DNA from: Candidatus Woesebacteria bacterium
GTDB lineage: Bacteria; Patescibacteriota; Microgenomatia; UBA1406; GWC2-37-13
DNA length: 35,930 nt
Assembly (NCBI GenBank): GCA_020429045.1
Contig: JAGQLS010000012.1
Coordinates: 1-35,930 of the forward strand
Direction of reading: 5' to 3'
The position numbers were made by a program, and so were the translations under genes. How positions within the stretch are numbered: position 1 is the stretch's first letter; each line of letters starts with the position of its first letter. The notes beneath the pieces are model-generated. The model was not told where the DNA came from, did not search any database, and saw only the letters and a list, made by a program, of their open reading frames with translations. Shown piece after piece: positions 6,923 through 14,427 of the stretch.

Positions 6923-8161
6923 TCAAAATAATTCTTCTTCCTGTTCTTTTGACTTTTTGTGGGACATATCGTTCTCTTCTCCATCGATAAGCTGTGGAGT
7001 ATCGTCATCATCAAACGATTTACCAATGATGCTTTGGAAATCTCCGCGCATACCGAACGTGTGATCAAGCGCCCGACGTAAATTCTGTTCTTCGCGCGCC
7101 CATTTCTTGTTAAACCAGCGTCGCTCTTTCTCGACTTCTTCCTGCATCTGCGAAAATGTTTCGACAATTGCCTCCATGCGGTGTTTGAAATCGGTGCTGT
7201 AGACGTACTCATAAAGTGCCTCCATTTTCCCTTTTTGGCCAGTCATGGCGGTTTTTACTTTGGCGATTTCCATAAGTTGGGTGCGCAGTGCATAGGCAAT
7301 GGGTATGATGTGCTCGAATCCGCACACCCACACCCCATCGATTTCACCAAAGTGTTTGATCTCGTCGGGGAGCTGAGCCGAAACAAGAACCGCAATCTCG
7401 GCGTGTACGGTGCGCTGGTCGCTTTTGAGTTTCGTTACCCACTGGCTGCTCCATGTTTTTGTACGTTTTGTCTCCCAGACGATTATGCCCGACGACGTGC
7501 CCGATCGCGTGCGCACATGTTGCACAATATCGGCACCCGATACACCTTTTGGCACCGGTTCAATCGTATCAAGCGGAAACTCGCGACCTAGTTCTTCTTC
7601 TATCGAAAGCTCAAGAACCTCGCCTTGTAACTGCTGTGAGCCTTGTTTGAGTTTGCGCTGGAGTTCCTCATTGGCTTTCATGGCATCATTTAGCTTCTTT
7701 TCTTTTTCCAAAAGTTGGAGTTTGAATTGTTCTTCGACGCGCTTTTGTTCTTCTTTACGCAGCTTTTCTTGCTGATCTGAAAATTTTTTCTCAAGTTCAC
7801 GCTCCTTGTCTTTTGCTGCGTCTTTGGTTGCGCGGATTTCTTTGGTCAGATCGAGAAGTTCCTTGTGCAGTTCATCGTTTTTCTTTTCTAAATCTTTGGC
7901 TTCTTCGGCCGACTCCTTGAGTTTGTATGCCATTTCTTTAGCGACTTTAACTTTCACTTTCTCTTCTGTTTGTTTTTGCATTTTCTCGATTTCTTCTTCT
8001 TTCCATTTTTTTGCCTTTTCGCGAAGGTCTTGCTTTTCTGCTTCTTGCTTTTTTTTGAGCGCTTCAATCTCGTTTTTGTACTGGTCGGCGATCTGGTGCG
8101 TTATAGCCTCGGTAAGAGGAATCTTTTTTTGGCAGTGTGGACAGGTGATGGAATCGTTCAT
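6923..8161 (-). CDS. DUF2130 family coiled-coil protein
   Basis: 412 aa. It opens with a zinc-ribbon-like CPHC at residues 7-10; no second CxxC is visible. A long, highly charged coiled coil covers about residues 25-205. The conserved DUF2130 core then begins with GEVLELSIEEELGREFP and includes GADIVQHV and IIVWETKRTKTWSSQW. The core is thought to have a PD-(D/E)xK-like nuclease fold, and the D...ExK residues (GAD; WETK) are visible, but its cellular role is not established. The tail is acidic and disordered. The gene is transcribed alone from a TACAAT box 7 nt before the ATG. Confidence 0.85.
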   Translation of the reverse strand: MNDSITCPHCQKKIPLTEAITHQIADQYKNEIEALKKKQEAEKQDLREKAKKWKEEEIEKMQKQTEEKVKVKVAKEMAYKLKESAEEAKDLEKKNDELHKELLDLTKEIRATKDAAKDKERELEKKFSDQQEKLRKEEQKRVEEQFKLQLLEKEKKLNDAMKANEELQRKLKQGSQQLQGEVLELSIEEELGREFPLDTIEPVPKGVSGADIVQHVRTRSGTSSGIIVWETKRTKTWSSQWVTKLKSDQRTVHAEIAVLVSAQLPDEIKHFGEIDGVWVCGFEHIIPIAYALRTQLMEIAKVKTAMTGQKGKMEALYEYVYSTDFKHRMEAIVETFSQMQEEVEKERRWFNKKWAREEQNLRRALDHTFGMRGDFQSIIGKSFDDDDTPQLIDGEENDMSHKKSKEQEEELF

Positions 8162-8168
8162 AGTGTGT

Positions 8169-8174
8169 ATTGTA
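8169..8174 (-). promoter_or_regulatory. -10 box of the DUF2130 gene (leaderless)
   Basis: TACAAT on the minus strand, ending 7 nt before the ATG at 8161. No strong -35 is visible at 17 bp. Confidence 0.55.
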
Positions 8175-8231
8175 GCAGAATGGTGTTATTATTCGAGCAA
8201 ATGAATGCAAAGAATGTCGAGAAAACGTTAG

Positions 8232-8699
8232 TTACGTCGTTATTTGATAAAGAAGTTTTGATATACATTCAACAGCAAATCGCCCATTCATTTTTTTAGG
8301 AATGTGCAAAAATTGATAGCGCGATGATAATTGATGGGAAGAAAGAAACTCCATAATATGGTAGGAAAAATAATTGCACCAACTCGTACCCATACCTTTG
8401 CCATAGACCGAATGTTCGTCAATGATGAAAATGGGTTTTATAATATACTTGTGATCTATCGAAAGTTGGGGGTTGATCGCACGAAGCCTGAACTTGTTTC
8501 TACACATTGTCTCGATACGCAATTTAGTTCCTCTGCCGGACCATAGACCCATACCGACAATGTATTGCGGTTTTTCTTGTTCTATTTTTCGCAAAAAATA
8601 TTTTAGGTTGTTACGAAACATGATCCATCTGAAATCGAGACAAGGTAATTGATACAAAATACGCGACGATTTATTTTTGAAAGCAAAACCGTAAATCAT
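8232..8699 (-). CDS. Peptidase C15 (pyroglutamyl-peptidase)-like protein, divergent
   Basis: 155 aa. Two segments recall the pyrrolidone-carboxylate peptidase fold: a central YIVGMGLWSGRGTKLRIET and a C-terminal GTSWCNYFSYHIMEFL...QFLHIP, where the family has its catalytic Cys in a CN motif and His shortly before the end. If this holds, the Cys-His pair is kept while the usual N-terminal TGFEPFG motif is reduced to YGFAF. The protein is shorter than the about 200-aa family norm. A TATTAT box 6 nt before the ATG supports both the gene and its start. The assignment rests on motif resemblance only. Confidence 0.5.
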   Translation of the reverse strand: MIYGFAFKNKSSRILYQLPCLDFRWIMFRNNLKYFLRKIEQEKPQYIVGMGLWSGRGTKLRIETMCRNKFRLRAINPQLSIDHKYIIKPIFIIDEHSVYGKGMGTSWCNYFSYHIMEFLSSHQLSSRYQFLHIPKKMNGRFAVECISKLLYQITT

Positions 8700-8705
8700 T
8701 TGAAG

Positions 8706-8711
8706 ATAATA
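8706..8711 (-). promoter_or_regulatory. -10 box of the C15-like gene (leaderless)
   Basis: TATTAT on the minus strand, ending 6 nt before the ATG at 8699. The -35 region is weak. Confidence 0.45.
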
Positions 8712-8777
8712 TTAACTCGTGCAGATAAAAAATGGTATTGATTTACAATAGAACGAATCAGGTTTTTTGATAACGAT

Positions 8778-9113
8778 TCACTTAAAAATCCCCAACACCG
8801 AGTTTACGATTGAAAGAAGGAAACTGAAGACGATAGCCCACATAAGATTTTCCACATGGAAACCAGAGACAAATCGATCAGTAAGGAGAATGAGTAAACC
8901 ATTGATAACCATTGAAAACAACCCTAACGTCAGCAGATTAATAGGAAGCGTAAGGATCTTGACAACCGGTTTGATGAAGGTGTTGATGACTCCCATGACC
9001 ACGGCAACAACCAAGGCACTCATATAACCATCAAGCTGCACATGTGGGTGCAAAAGATAGACCGTGATACCAACGGCCAAACTGTTTATGAGAAGTGACA
9101 CGATGATACCCAT
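8778..9113 (-). CDS. Phage holin family 4-type small membrane protein (YvlD-like)
   Basis: 111 aa with four hydrophobic helices: IIVSLLINSLAVGITVYLL, ALVVAVVMGVINTFI, ILTLPINLLTLGLFSMVING, and AIVFSFLLSIVNSVLGIF. The middle signature VINTFIKPVVKILTLPIN is typical of the widespread YvlD/phage-holin-4 family. These are chromosomal membrane proteins of unclear function, not evidence of a prophage. The gene starts 24 bp after the AlaX-type gene on the same strand and is probably read with it, although TGATACCAT just upstream could be an extended -10. Confidence 0.85.
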   Translation of the reverse strand: MGIIVSLLINSLAVGITVYLLHPHVQLDGYMSALVVAVVMGVINTFIKPVVKILTLPINLLTLGLFSMVINGLLILLTDRFVSGFHVENLMWAIVFSFLLSIVNSVLGIFK

Positions 9114-9137
9114 ACTTTCATGGTATCAGAATCTGTT

Positions 9138-9860
9138 TTATGTTTCTACTGTATAGTGCACAATGGTCTCGCCGCTCTGTCCGTCAATCACCGGAATAGT
9201 GATGCTTCCTAATTCTCCGGTCGTTTTAAGCTGAGTACCACCATCTGCAACAGCACCTACGCCCTCCAATCGGATGATGCGTAGCGGTTTATTCTTTGGC
9301 AAATAGGGTTGAAGATATATCGCTTCTTTTTGCAGTGCTTCAAATGAGGTGAACTCCCACGTGATAGGTACATTTTGTGCAACAAGTTCGTTCGCCTTTT
9401 GCTCAAGCTCCTGACGTATATCTTTGCCCACTGTTCCTTGATATTGAATAAAAAGTTTCTTGTTGTGGTCGCCTTTGTAAGGCATAAGCGGCGAAGGAGA
9501 ATACCCAAGCACATACATAGCAAAATCAACGACATGGCCGGCGGTGTGCTTTTTCATGTTGGTGTATCGTCTGTCCCAATTTATTTCTCCGGTTACCTTC
9601 GTGCCAACATGGGGCGCAGTCTGCGTTTTGAGATAGTGCCAAATATCGCCATCTTTCATCATGACTTGGTAGATTTGTGCAGACAACCCATCGCTTGACA
9701 GCATGCCCTGATCAGTCGCTTGGCCACCGCCCATGGGGTAAAATACTGTTTGATCTAGACGCACTCGATAATCCCCGTTTGGTTCCTGAACAACTTCTTG
9801 TACACGAGCCTCCATAGTTTTTTGATAGGAATCATCAAGATACAGTGGTTTTGTTTGCAT
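9138..9860 (-). CDS. Alanyl-tRNA editing protein, AlaX type
   Basis: 240 aa, related to the editing domain of alanyl-tRNA synthetase. Such free-standing proteins hydrolyse Ser- or Gly-mischarged tRNA(Ala). The N-terminal FYPMGGGQATDQG matches the AlaX/ThrRS-type substrate loop, and HTAGH in the middle supplies the first zinc pair (HxxxH). The second pair, normally CxxxH in CGGTH, reads DGGTQ here, so both of those metal ligands are missing. Either zinc is held differently or the enzyme has changed its chemistry. The gene is divergent from hicB, with overlapping promoters, and is followed by the small membrane protein gene. Confidence 0.85.
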   Translation of the reverse strand: MQTKPLYLDDSYQKTMEARVQEVVQEPNGDYRVRLDQTVFYPMGGGQATDQGMLSSDGLSAQIYQVMMKDGDIWHYLKTQTAPHVGTKVTGEINWDRRYTNMKKHTAGHVVDFAMYVLGYSPSPLMPYKGDHNKKLFIQYQGTVGKDIRQELEQKANELVAQNVPITWEFTSFEALQKEAIYLQPYLPKNKPLRIIRLEGVGAVADGGTQLKTTGELGSITIPVIDGQSGETIVHYTVET

Positions 9861-9887
9861 AAAAGATATGGTTGGGGTAAATGCTAA

Positions 9888-9918
9888 TTGGGACTATTGT
9901 ATCATAATATGCTATACT
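9888..9918 (+). promoter_or_regulatory. Promoter of hicB (leaderless)
   Basis: TTGGGA (9888-9893), a 19-bp spacer and TATACT (9913-9918), ending 7 nt before the ATG at 9926. Confidence 0.6.
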
Positions 9919-9923
9919 AACAA
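9896..9923 (-). promoter_or_regulatory. Promoter of the AlaX-type gene
   Basis: TTGTTA (9923-9918), a 16-bp spacer and TACAAT (9901-9896) on the minus strand leave a leader of about 30 nt before the ATG at 9860. It overlaps the hicB promoter on the other strand, so a HicB repressor bound here could affect both directions. Confidence 0.45.
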
Positions 9924-9925
9924 TC

Positions 9926-10189
9926 ATGAGAAACGATAAAATATTGAACTACAAAGTTGTTTTTGAAGAAAACGAAGAAGGTGGTTACACAGTCACAGTT
10001 CCTCAACTGCCCGGATGCATCTCGGAAGGAGATTCGTTTGAAGAAGCGAAAAAAAATATTACCGAAGCGATTCAAGAGTATCTAGAAAGTCTTGAAAAAG
10101 ATGAATTGAAAGACGCAATCTCTGCTCAATCTCAGTCCACATTCCTAGGAAACGTCTCTATTCGTTTCTCTTCTCTAAAATTTCATTGA
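9926..10189 (+). CDS. hicB: HicB-like antitoxin
   Basis: 87 aa. The N-terminal partial RNase H-like fold of HicB is clear: YKVVFEENEEGGYTVTVPQL, then PGCISEGDSFEEAKKNITEA. HicB neutralises the HicA mRNA interferase and usually represses its own operon, although no separate DNA-binding domain is obvious in this short form. It is followed 9 bp later by hicA. The antitoxin-first order differs from the common hicA-hicB order. Its promoter is leaderless and overlaps that of the divergent AlaX-type gene. Confidence 0.85.
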   Translation: MRNDKILNYKVVFEENEEGGYTVTVPQLPGCISEGDSFEEAKKNITEAIQEYLESLEKDELKDAISAQSQSTFLGNVSIRFSSLKFH

Positions 10190-10198
10190 AAAACTATT

Positions 10199-10411
10199 GT
10201 GCCCCATTTTCCAACAATTACAGCTAAAAAACTACTCAAAAAATACGACATGTATATTCACCACGAGCGCGGAAGCCATATAATCTTAAAATCATATATC
10301 GATTCTTCCGTACGAGTGACCATCCCGATGCATAATAAAAATCTTAAAAGAAAAACGACAAAATCCATTCTTAAACAAAGCGGATTACCTCTTTCTTTCT
10401 TAACTAAATAA
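10199..10411 (+). CDS. hicA: HicA-like mRNA interferase toxin
   Basis: 70 aa, the usual HicA size, with a dsRNA-binding-like fold. The motif ERGSHIIL around H27 carries the catalytic histidine, and IPMHNKNLKRKTTKSILKQS matches the C-terminal part of the family. The start is GTG at 10199. The toxin ends only 11 bp before prfB, so the module and the essential release-factor gene may share transcripts. Confidence 0.8.
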   Translation: MPHFPTITAKKLLKKYDMYIHHERGSHIILKSYIDSSVRVTIPMHNKNLKRKTTKSILKQSGLPLSFLTK

Positions 10412-10422
10412 TAATACCTATC

Positions 10423-11436
10423 ATGGACAATCTTAAAGAAGAGCTGGAGAAAAAACTTGAACAAATTGTTCAAAAAATACAACCTGAGGCAAAACGAAAA
10501 GAAATCAAAACCCTTGAGGCACGCACCTACGAACACGACTTCTGGGAAGACCACGAAACCGCTGCCGAAGTCATGAAGCGCATAAACGACATGAAAAAAG
10601 AAATCGACGACATCGAGATGATGCAGCTCCTGCTCATGGAAGACGAAATGGAAGAAGTAGAAACAATGATAAACGCATACGAAATACGCCTCTTTCTGTC
10701 GGGAGAGTTCGACGACAACGATGCGATCTTTTCGATCCATGCAGGTTCGGGCGGCACCGAAGCCATGGATTGGTCTGACATGCTCATGCGTATGTACATG
10801 CGCTTTTTCGATATGAAAGGGTGGAAATGGGAACTTGTCGATCAGATCCCAGGCGAAGAGGCTGGAATCAAAAGTGTCACCATGAACGTGCACGGACAAT
10901 ACGCCTACGGCTATCTCAAGTGCGAGGCAGGTACCCACCGTTTGGTCAGACAATCCCCTTTCAACGCCGACGCACTCAGACAAACCTCGTTTGCCCTAGT
11001 CGAGGTATTACCCATCATCAAAAATTATGAAATCGAAGTGAAAGACGAAGATTTGGATTGGCAATTTTTCCGATCCGGCGGACATGGAGGTCAAAATGTT
11101 AACAAAGTTTCAACCGCTGTGCGCTTGACCCACATTCCAACCAACATTGTAGTCACCTGTCAGCAAGAGCGCTCGCAACTGCAAAATCGAGAGACTGCCC
11201 TCAAAATCCTCAAAGCCAAATTGTGGCAACGCGAACAGGAAAAGCGAGAGAAAAAAATCGGTTCGTTCAAAAAGGAAACCAAAGCCTCGTGGGGGCAACA
11301 AATCCGATCGTATGTACTGCACCCTTACAAAATGGTCAAGGATTTGCGTACTGACTACGAATCCAACCAGCCGGAAAAAGTGCTTGACGGCGATATTGAA
11401 CCATTCATCGAAGCCTATCTAAAGACTTCTTCTTAG
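10423..11436 (+). CDS. prfB: Peptide chain release factor 2
   Basis: Terminates translation at UGA and UAA. The 337-aa product has the N-terminal helical domain, the RF2 stop-codon recognition tripeptide SPF near residue 177 (RQSPFNADALRQTSF), and the universally conserved GGQ near residue 223 (RSGGHGGQNVNKV), which triggers peptidyl-tRNA hydrolysis. The gene is in one frame: there is no CUU-UGA programmed frameshift near the start as in E. coli. It follows hicA closely. A TAATAA-like box 8 nt before the ATG (10409-10414) might be its own -10 but is weak. Presence of RF2 supports UGA as stop in this organism. Confidence 0.96.
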   Translation: MDNLKEELEKKLEQIVQKIQPEAKRKEIKTLEARTYEHDFWEDHETAAEVMKRINDMKKEIDDIEMMQLLLMEDEMEEVETMINAYEIRLFLSGEFDDNDAIFSIHAGSGGTEAMDWSDMLMRMYMRFFDMKGWKWELVDQIPGEEAGIKSVTMNVHGQYAYGYLKCEAGTHRLVRQSPFNADALRQTSFALVEVLPIIKNYEIEVKDEDLDWQFFRSGGHGGQNVNKVSTAVRLTHIPTNIVVTCQQERSQLQNRETALKILKAKLWQREQEKREKKIGSFKKETKASWGQQIRSYVLHPYKMVKDLRTDYESNQPEKVLDGDIEPFIEAYLKTSS

Positions 11437-11567
11437 ATTTCTTGCTATGATGATTTCGTGATTATTTGATGTATAGATTTGGTTACTTGTTCGTTGTAAC
11501 TTGTTGCTGATGAAACGTGACTTGTCTCTGCGTTCACTTTTCGCTTTAAACTTTCTTGCTTCTTTGG
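11437..11567. other. Intergenic region without recognisable elements
   Basis: About 130 bp of low-complexity T-rich sequence with loosely repeated GTAACTTGTT-like words. I see no terminator for prfB and no RNA gene. The promoter of the next gene lies at its right end. Confidence 0.4.
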
Positions 11568-11573
11568 TATCCT
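11565..11573 (+). promoter_or_regulatory. Extended -10 promoter of the gene at 11581 (leaderless)
   Basis: TGG-TATCCT is an extended -10 box ending 7 nt before the ATG at 11581. No -35 match is evident, as often with extended -10 promoters. Confidence 0.5.
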
Positions 11574-11580
11574 TATTTGT

Positions 11581-12090
11581 ATGGAAAAAACCAACAATAC
11601 TGCTCAATCAACCGAATCAAAAAAAGATCTCATCCACAGTATGGATGAATCTCCAAATAAATCTATGTCTCCATCTATGCCTAAAACTTTCAAACCTTCG
11701 ATGGTCGTTGTCGCAGTGATTGTAGCAAGTATCGTCCTTGGTAGCCTCACAGGCTACGGCATAAGCGTCTTTTCAAAAACTACAAGTGGTACAAACGGCG
11801 AAGGTCCTGGAAGCGGATCAGCCTATGTTCAGGGTGAAAAAAAAGCCGGCATCAAAGATGAAAAAGCATTCCCCGACAAAGCAACCGGCACGCTTGTTGA
11901 AGGCGGGCTCGATGGCGAGGGGAGCTTTCACCTCGAGCGACCCGGCGGCGAATCACAAAACGTATACCTGACATCTTCGACTGTCGATCTTTCCCAATTC
12001 CTCAAAAAAAAGGTCGAAGTGTGGGGACAAACATTCACCGCCGAGAAAGCAGGCTGGCTCATGGATGTAGGGTATGTTGAGGTAAAATAA
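11581..12090 (+). CDS. Hypothetical single-pass membrane protein with a small extracytoplasmic domain
   Basis: 169 aa. A Ser/Thr/Lys-rich cytoplasmic N-terminus (about 40 residues) precedes one membrane helix (SMVVVAVIVASIVLGSLTGYG). A Gly/Ser spacer follows, then a C-terminal domain of about 75 residues beginning ATGTLVEGGLDGEGSF. Its strand-rich pattern (FLKKKVEVWGQTF, GWLMDVGYVEV) recalls small OB-fold-like beta barrels; this is only a guess at fold. No known family is recognised. It sits upstream of ftsE with its own leaderless promoter. Confidence 0.65.
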   Translation: MEKTNNTAQSTESKKDLIHSMDESPNKSMSPSMPKTFKPSMVVVAVIVASIVLGSLTGYGISVFSKTTSGTNGEGPGSGSAYVQGEKKAGIKDEKAFPDKATGTLVEGGLDGEGSFHLERPGGESQNVYLTSSTVDLSQFLKKKVEVWGQTFTAEKAGWLMDVGYVEVK

Positions 12091-12165
12091 CCCGGAGTAA
12101 ATACAAATTCTTCATTTCGCTTTACATTGACACAATAAGTCTTGTGAATCTATCGCTCATCCTAG

Positions 12166-12194
12166 TTGGTAACTTTTCACTTTTTCGTTATACT
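12166..12194 (+). promoter_or_regulatory. Promoter of ftsEX (leaderless)
   Basis: TTGGTA (12166-12171), a 17-bp spacer and TATACT (12189-12194), ending 7 nt before the ATG at 12202. The upstream in-frame TTG at 12166 is part of the -35 box and cannot be the start codon. Confidence 0.75.
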
Positions 12195-12201
12195 AAATAC
12201 C

Positions 12202-12879
12202 ATGATCTCGTTCAAAGACGTTTCGGTCAAATACCCACTGGGAAACATAGCCCTTCATAACATCAATTTCACTCTTGAAGCGGGCACGTTTAGTTATCTT
12301 GTTGGACCATCGGGTGCTGGCAAGACAACGATATTGCGGCTCATCCTCGGAGAGCTCTTGCCCAGTTCCGGAACCGTCAAAGTCGACTCCTTCCAAATTG
12401 GCAACAAAAAATTCAAAGACACGGCAAAACTCAGACAAGTCATTGGTGTCGTGTTTCAGGATTTTAAGATTCTTGCTGAAAAAAATATTTTTGAAAATAT
12501 TGCCGTTGGTATGTATATCAAAGGATTTAACAAAGCGCACATCCAACAAGAAGTCATCGAGGCCCTCGAAGTCGTCGGGCTTCCGCAAAAGGCGCATCTT
12601 TTCCCGGCGCAACTTTCGGCAGGCGAACTCCAACGTGTCGCTATAGCACGGGCTATTGTTGGGAACCGCAAGATCATACTCGCCGACGAACCAACTGGCA
12701 ACTTGGATCCAAAGACTACGTGGGAAATCATGAAAATATTTAAAAATCTTGAGAAAGAAAAAACAATTTTGTTTGCCACACACAATACCGACATCGTCAA
12801 TTCGATGAAACGAAGAGTACTAGTCATAAGCGACGGTCAAATCACCAAAGATAAAAAGAAAGGAGGATACGAACTATGA
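12202..12879 (+). CDS. ftsE: Cell-division ABC transporter ATP-binding protein FtsE
   Basis: 225 aa. It pairs with FtsX in the FtsEX complex, which transmits ATP hydrolysis to periplasmic cell-wall hydrolases at division. All ABC motifs are present: Walker A GPSGAGKTT, the Q-loop near GVVFQDFKIL, signature LSAGELQRVAIARAI, Walker B IILADEPTGNLD, and the switch histidine in FATHNTD. The start is set at MISFKDVS by the promoter 7 nt upstream. The stop overlaps the ftsX start by 4 nt (ATGA). A hydrolase gene that fits as effector lies downstream of an inserted toxin-antitoxin pair. Confidence 0.93.
   Translation: MISFKDVSVKYPLGNIALHNINFTLEAGTFSYLVGPSGAGKTTILRLILGELLPSSGTVKVDSFQIGNKKFKDTAKLRQVIGVVFQDFKILAEKNIFENIAVGMYIKGFNKAHIQQEVIEALEVVGLPQKAHLFPAQLSAGELQRVAIARAIVGNRKIILADEPTGNLDPKTTWEIMKIFKNLEKEKTILFATHNTDIVNSMKRRVLVISDGQITKDKKKGGYEL
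12858..12866 (+). promoter_or_regulatory. Shine-Dalgarno of ftsX
   Basis: GAAAGGAGG inside the end of ftsE, with about 9 nt to the ftsX ATG. It shows that the ribosomes use an anti-SD for an operon-internal gene although many first genes appear leaderless. Confidence 0.75.
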
Positions 12880-13766
12880 ATAGTGTCTGGTCTTCGATGA
12901 GAAGAACGCCCTATCAAACATTTGCTTCGTTTTCTGTGCTTTTTTTTACACTTTTACTGTCTGGCCTGCTCTTTATTTCGCTTACGTTTTTGCAAAGTTT
13001 ATTGCAATACGTCGAGACACGGCCGCGGATCATTGTCTATTTCCAGATCACCACCAGCGAGGAGGATATTTTTGCCGTGCGCGACAAACTCGTAGAAACC
13101 GAAAAAACAAACGATGTGACATATGTATCAAAAGAAGATGCATACAAAATTTACAAAGATTTCACACAAAATGACCCGCTGCTTCTTGAGATGACATCTC
13201 CGGATATTCTGCCTGCGTCACTTGAAATAGACGCGAAACAACCAGAGTATCTTGAGGAAATCGTCAATTTTGTGCGCAAACAGCCTGGGGTAGACGAGGT
13301 GCAATTTCAAAAAGACATTGTCGACAATTTACTTCATCTGACTGCTCGTGTGCGGGTCACGACTGCTGTCTTTTTTACCTATCTCTTGTTTATGTCGATT
13401 ATCGTGCTCACGACAACAACGTCATTTAAAGTCGCGCTCAAAAAAGACGAAATTTCGCTGTTGAGTTTGCTTGGTGCTACCAAACGATTTATCCGTAAAC
13501 CGTTTATGAACGAAATTGTAACGCTCGGGCTTGTTTCGAGTGTGTTTGCAAATCTCATTCTTGTTTTGCTCTTGCTTTCTATGAATCCGTTTTTGTCTGG
13601 GTATTTTGCCGGGATTCACAGCCTGAACATGGCGTTTTTTAATTTTAATTTACAGATTTGGCCATTTAATCTGACGTACGCACTGCTTACGATCGGGGTT
13701 ACGACGGTTTTTAGCCTCCTTATCACATTTATCTCGAGCTTCTGGGCAACCAATAGATATTTATGA
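12876..13766 (+). CDS. ftsX: Cell-division permease-like protein FtsX
   Basis: 296 aa. Topology is standard: a first membrane helix (TFASFSVLFFTLLLSGLLFI), an extracytoplasmic domain at about 45-160 that would bind the wall hydrolase, and three more helices (TTAVFFTYLLFMSIIVLTTT; VTLGLVSSVFANLILVLLLL; YALLTIGVTTVFSLLITFI). FtsX does not transport; it relays the FtsE ATPase cycle to the hydrolase. The start overlaps ftsE by 4 nt and has a strong Shine-Dalgarno, AAAGGAGG, 9 nt upstream. This contrasts with the leaderless first genes of this window. Confidence 0.93.
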   Translation: MNSVWSSMRRTPYQTFASFSVLFFTLLLSGLLFISLTFLQSLLQYVETRPRIIVYFQITTSEEDIFAVRDKLVETEKTNDVTYVSKEDAYKIYKDFTQNDPLLLEMTSPDILPASLEIDAKQPEYLEEIVNFVRKQPGVDEVQFQKDIVDNLLHLTARVRVTTAVFFTYLLFMSIIVLTTTTSFKVALKKDEISLLSLLGATKRFIRKPFMNEIVTLGLVSSVFANLILVLLLLSMNPFLSGYFAGIHSLNMAFFNFNLQIWPFNLTYALLTIGVTTVFSLLITFISSFWATNRYL

Positions 13767-13773
13767 TAACGAT

Positions 13774-13802
13774 TTGACAAATACTTTTTGATACAATATA
13801 AT
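13774..13802 (+). promoter_or_regulatory. Exact-consensus promoter of the vapBC-like pair
   Basis: TTGACA (13774-13779), 17 bp, TATAAT (13797-13802): both hexamers match consensus exactly. The leader is about 23-29 nt. It contains the palindrome TTATCGATAA (13814-13823), a plausible operator for the AbrB-type antitoxin. Confidence 0.8.
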
Positions 13803-13831
13803 TTTACTTATTATTATCGATAAATAATCGT

Positions 13832-14038
13832 ATGAAAATTGTTACCGTATCTCCTAAATTTCAGGTAGTTATACCAAAAGATATAAGAAAACAATCTAAT
13901 ATAACTTCTGGTATGAAAATGGCAGTTGAGTATAAAAAAAATCAAATACGATTTATCCCTCTTGAACCTCTCCAATCAATGCGGGGTATTCTAAAAGGCA
14001 TTGACACGACGGTTAAACGTGAAAAAGACAGAATATGA
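13832..14038 (+). CDS. vapB: AbrB/MazE-type antitoxin (VapB-like)
   Basis: 68 aa. The N-terminal swapped-hairpin AbrB DNA-binding fold is evident in VSPKFQVVIPKDIRKQSNIT followed by GMKMAVEYKKNQIRFIPL. The C-terminal tail should wrap the toxin. It overlaps the PIN toxin by 4 nt. Its promoter is the only exact-consensus one in the window and has a palindrome between the TSS and the ATG, in keeping with autorepression. The pair is AT-rich and sits between ftsX and the hydrolase gene. Confidence 0.85.
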   Translation: MKIVTVSPKFQVVIPKDIRKQSNITSGMKMAVEYKKNQIRFIPLEPLQSMRGILKGIDTTVKREKDRI

Positions 14039-14412
14039 ATAATGTCGTTGATTCTTCTGCCTGGCTCGAATATTTTGCGGATACAAAATTTTCAAAACAC
14101 TTTGCAGATGTAATTCAAGACGTTGAACATTTAATTATTCCAACAATTTGTTTATACGAAGTGTATAAAATAGTTACTTTTCAAAGTGACGAAGAAAGTG
14201 CCCGCACGGTAATAGCGCATATGCAGCTTGGGAACGTTGTCGATCTAGACCAAACAATTGCTATTCAAGCTGCAGAAGCGAGTCGCACTTATAAGCTTCC
14301 GATGGCCGACAGTATCATACTCGCCACTGGATTATCATGTGACGCAACAGTTTGGACGATGGACATCGATTTTAAAGGTATACAAAATGTACGCTATATT
14401 GCCAAAAAATAA
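14035..14412 (+). CDS. vapC: PIN-domain ribonuclease toxin (VapC-like)
   Basis: 125 aa, typical VapC length. The acidic PIN active site is visible: D6 (VVDSSAW), E42 (LYEVYK), D92 (MADSII) and D110/D112 (TMDIDF). VapC toxins are Mg-dependent RNases, often cutting tRNA or rRNA. It overlaps the antitoxin gene by 4 nt (ATGA) and ends 50 bp before the next gene, which has its own promoter. Confidence 0.88.
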   Translation: MNNVVDSSAWLEYFADTKFSKHFADVIQDVEHLIIPTICLYEVYKIVTFQSDEESARTVIAHMQLGNVVDLDQTIAIQAAEASRTYKLPMADSIILATGLSCDATVWTMDIDFKGIQNVRYIAKK

Positions 14413-14427
14413 ACCGCTTCCCTCATC

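Noticed and set aside
8778-9113. Holin as evidence of a prophage
   Set aside because: The YvlD/holin-4 family is common on ordinary chromosomes, and no phage structural, integrase or lysis genes are nearby.
10423-10520. Programmed RF2 frameshift site
   Set aside because: The prfB frame is open from the ATG with no in-frame UGA or CUU-UGA slip sequence near the start.
10258-10983. 241-aa minus-strand frame over hicA and prfB
   Set aside because: It is antisense to two well-supported genes and is His/Phe/Val-rich low-quality sequence, a shadow of prfB codon use.
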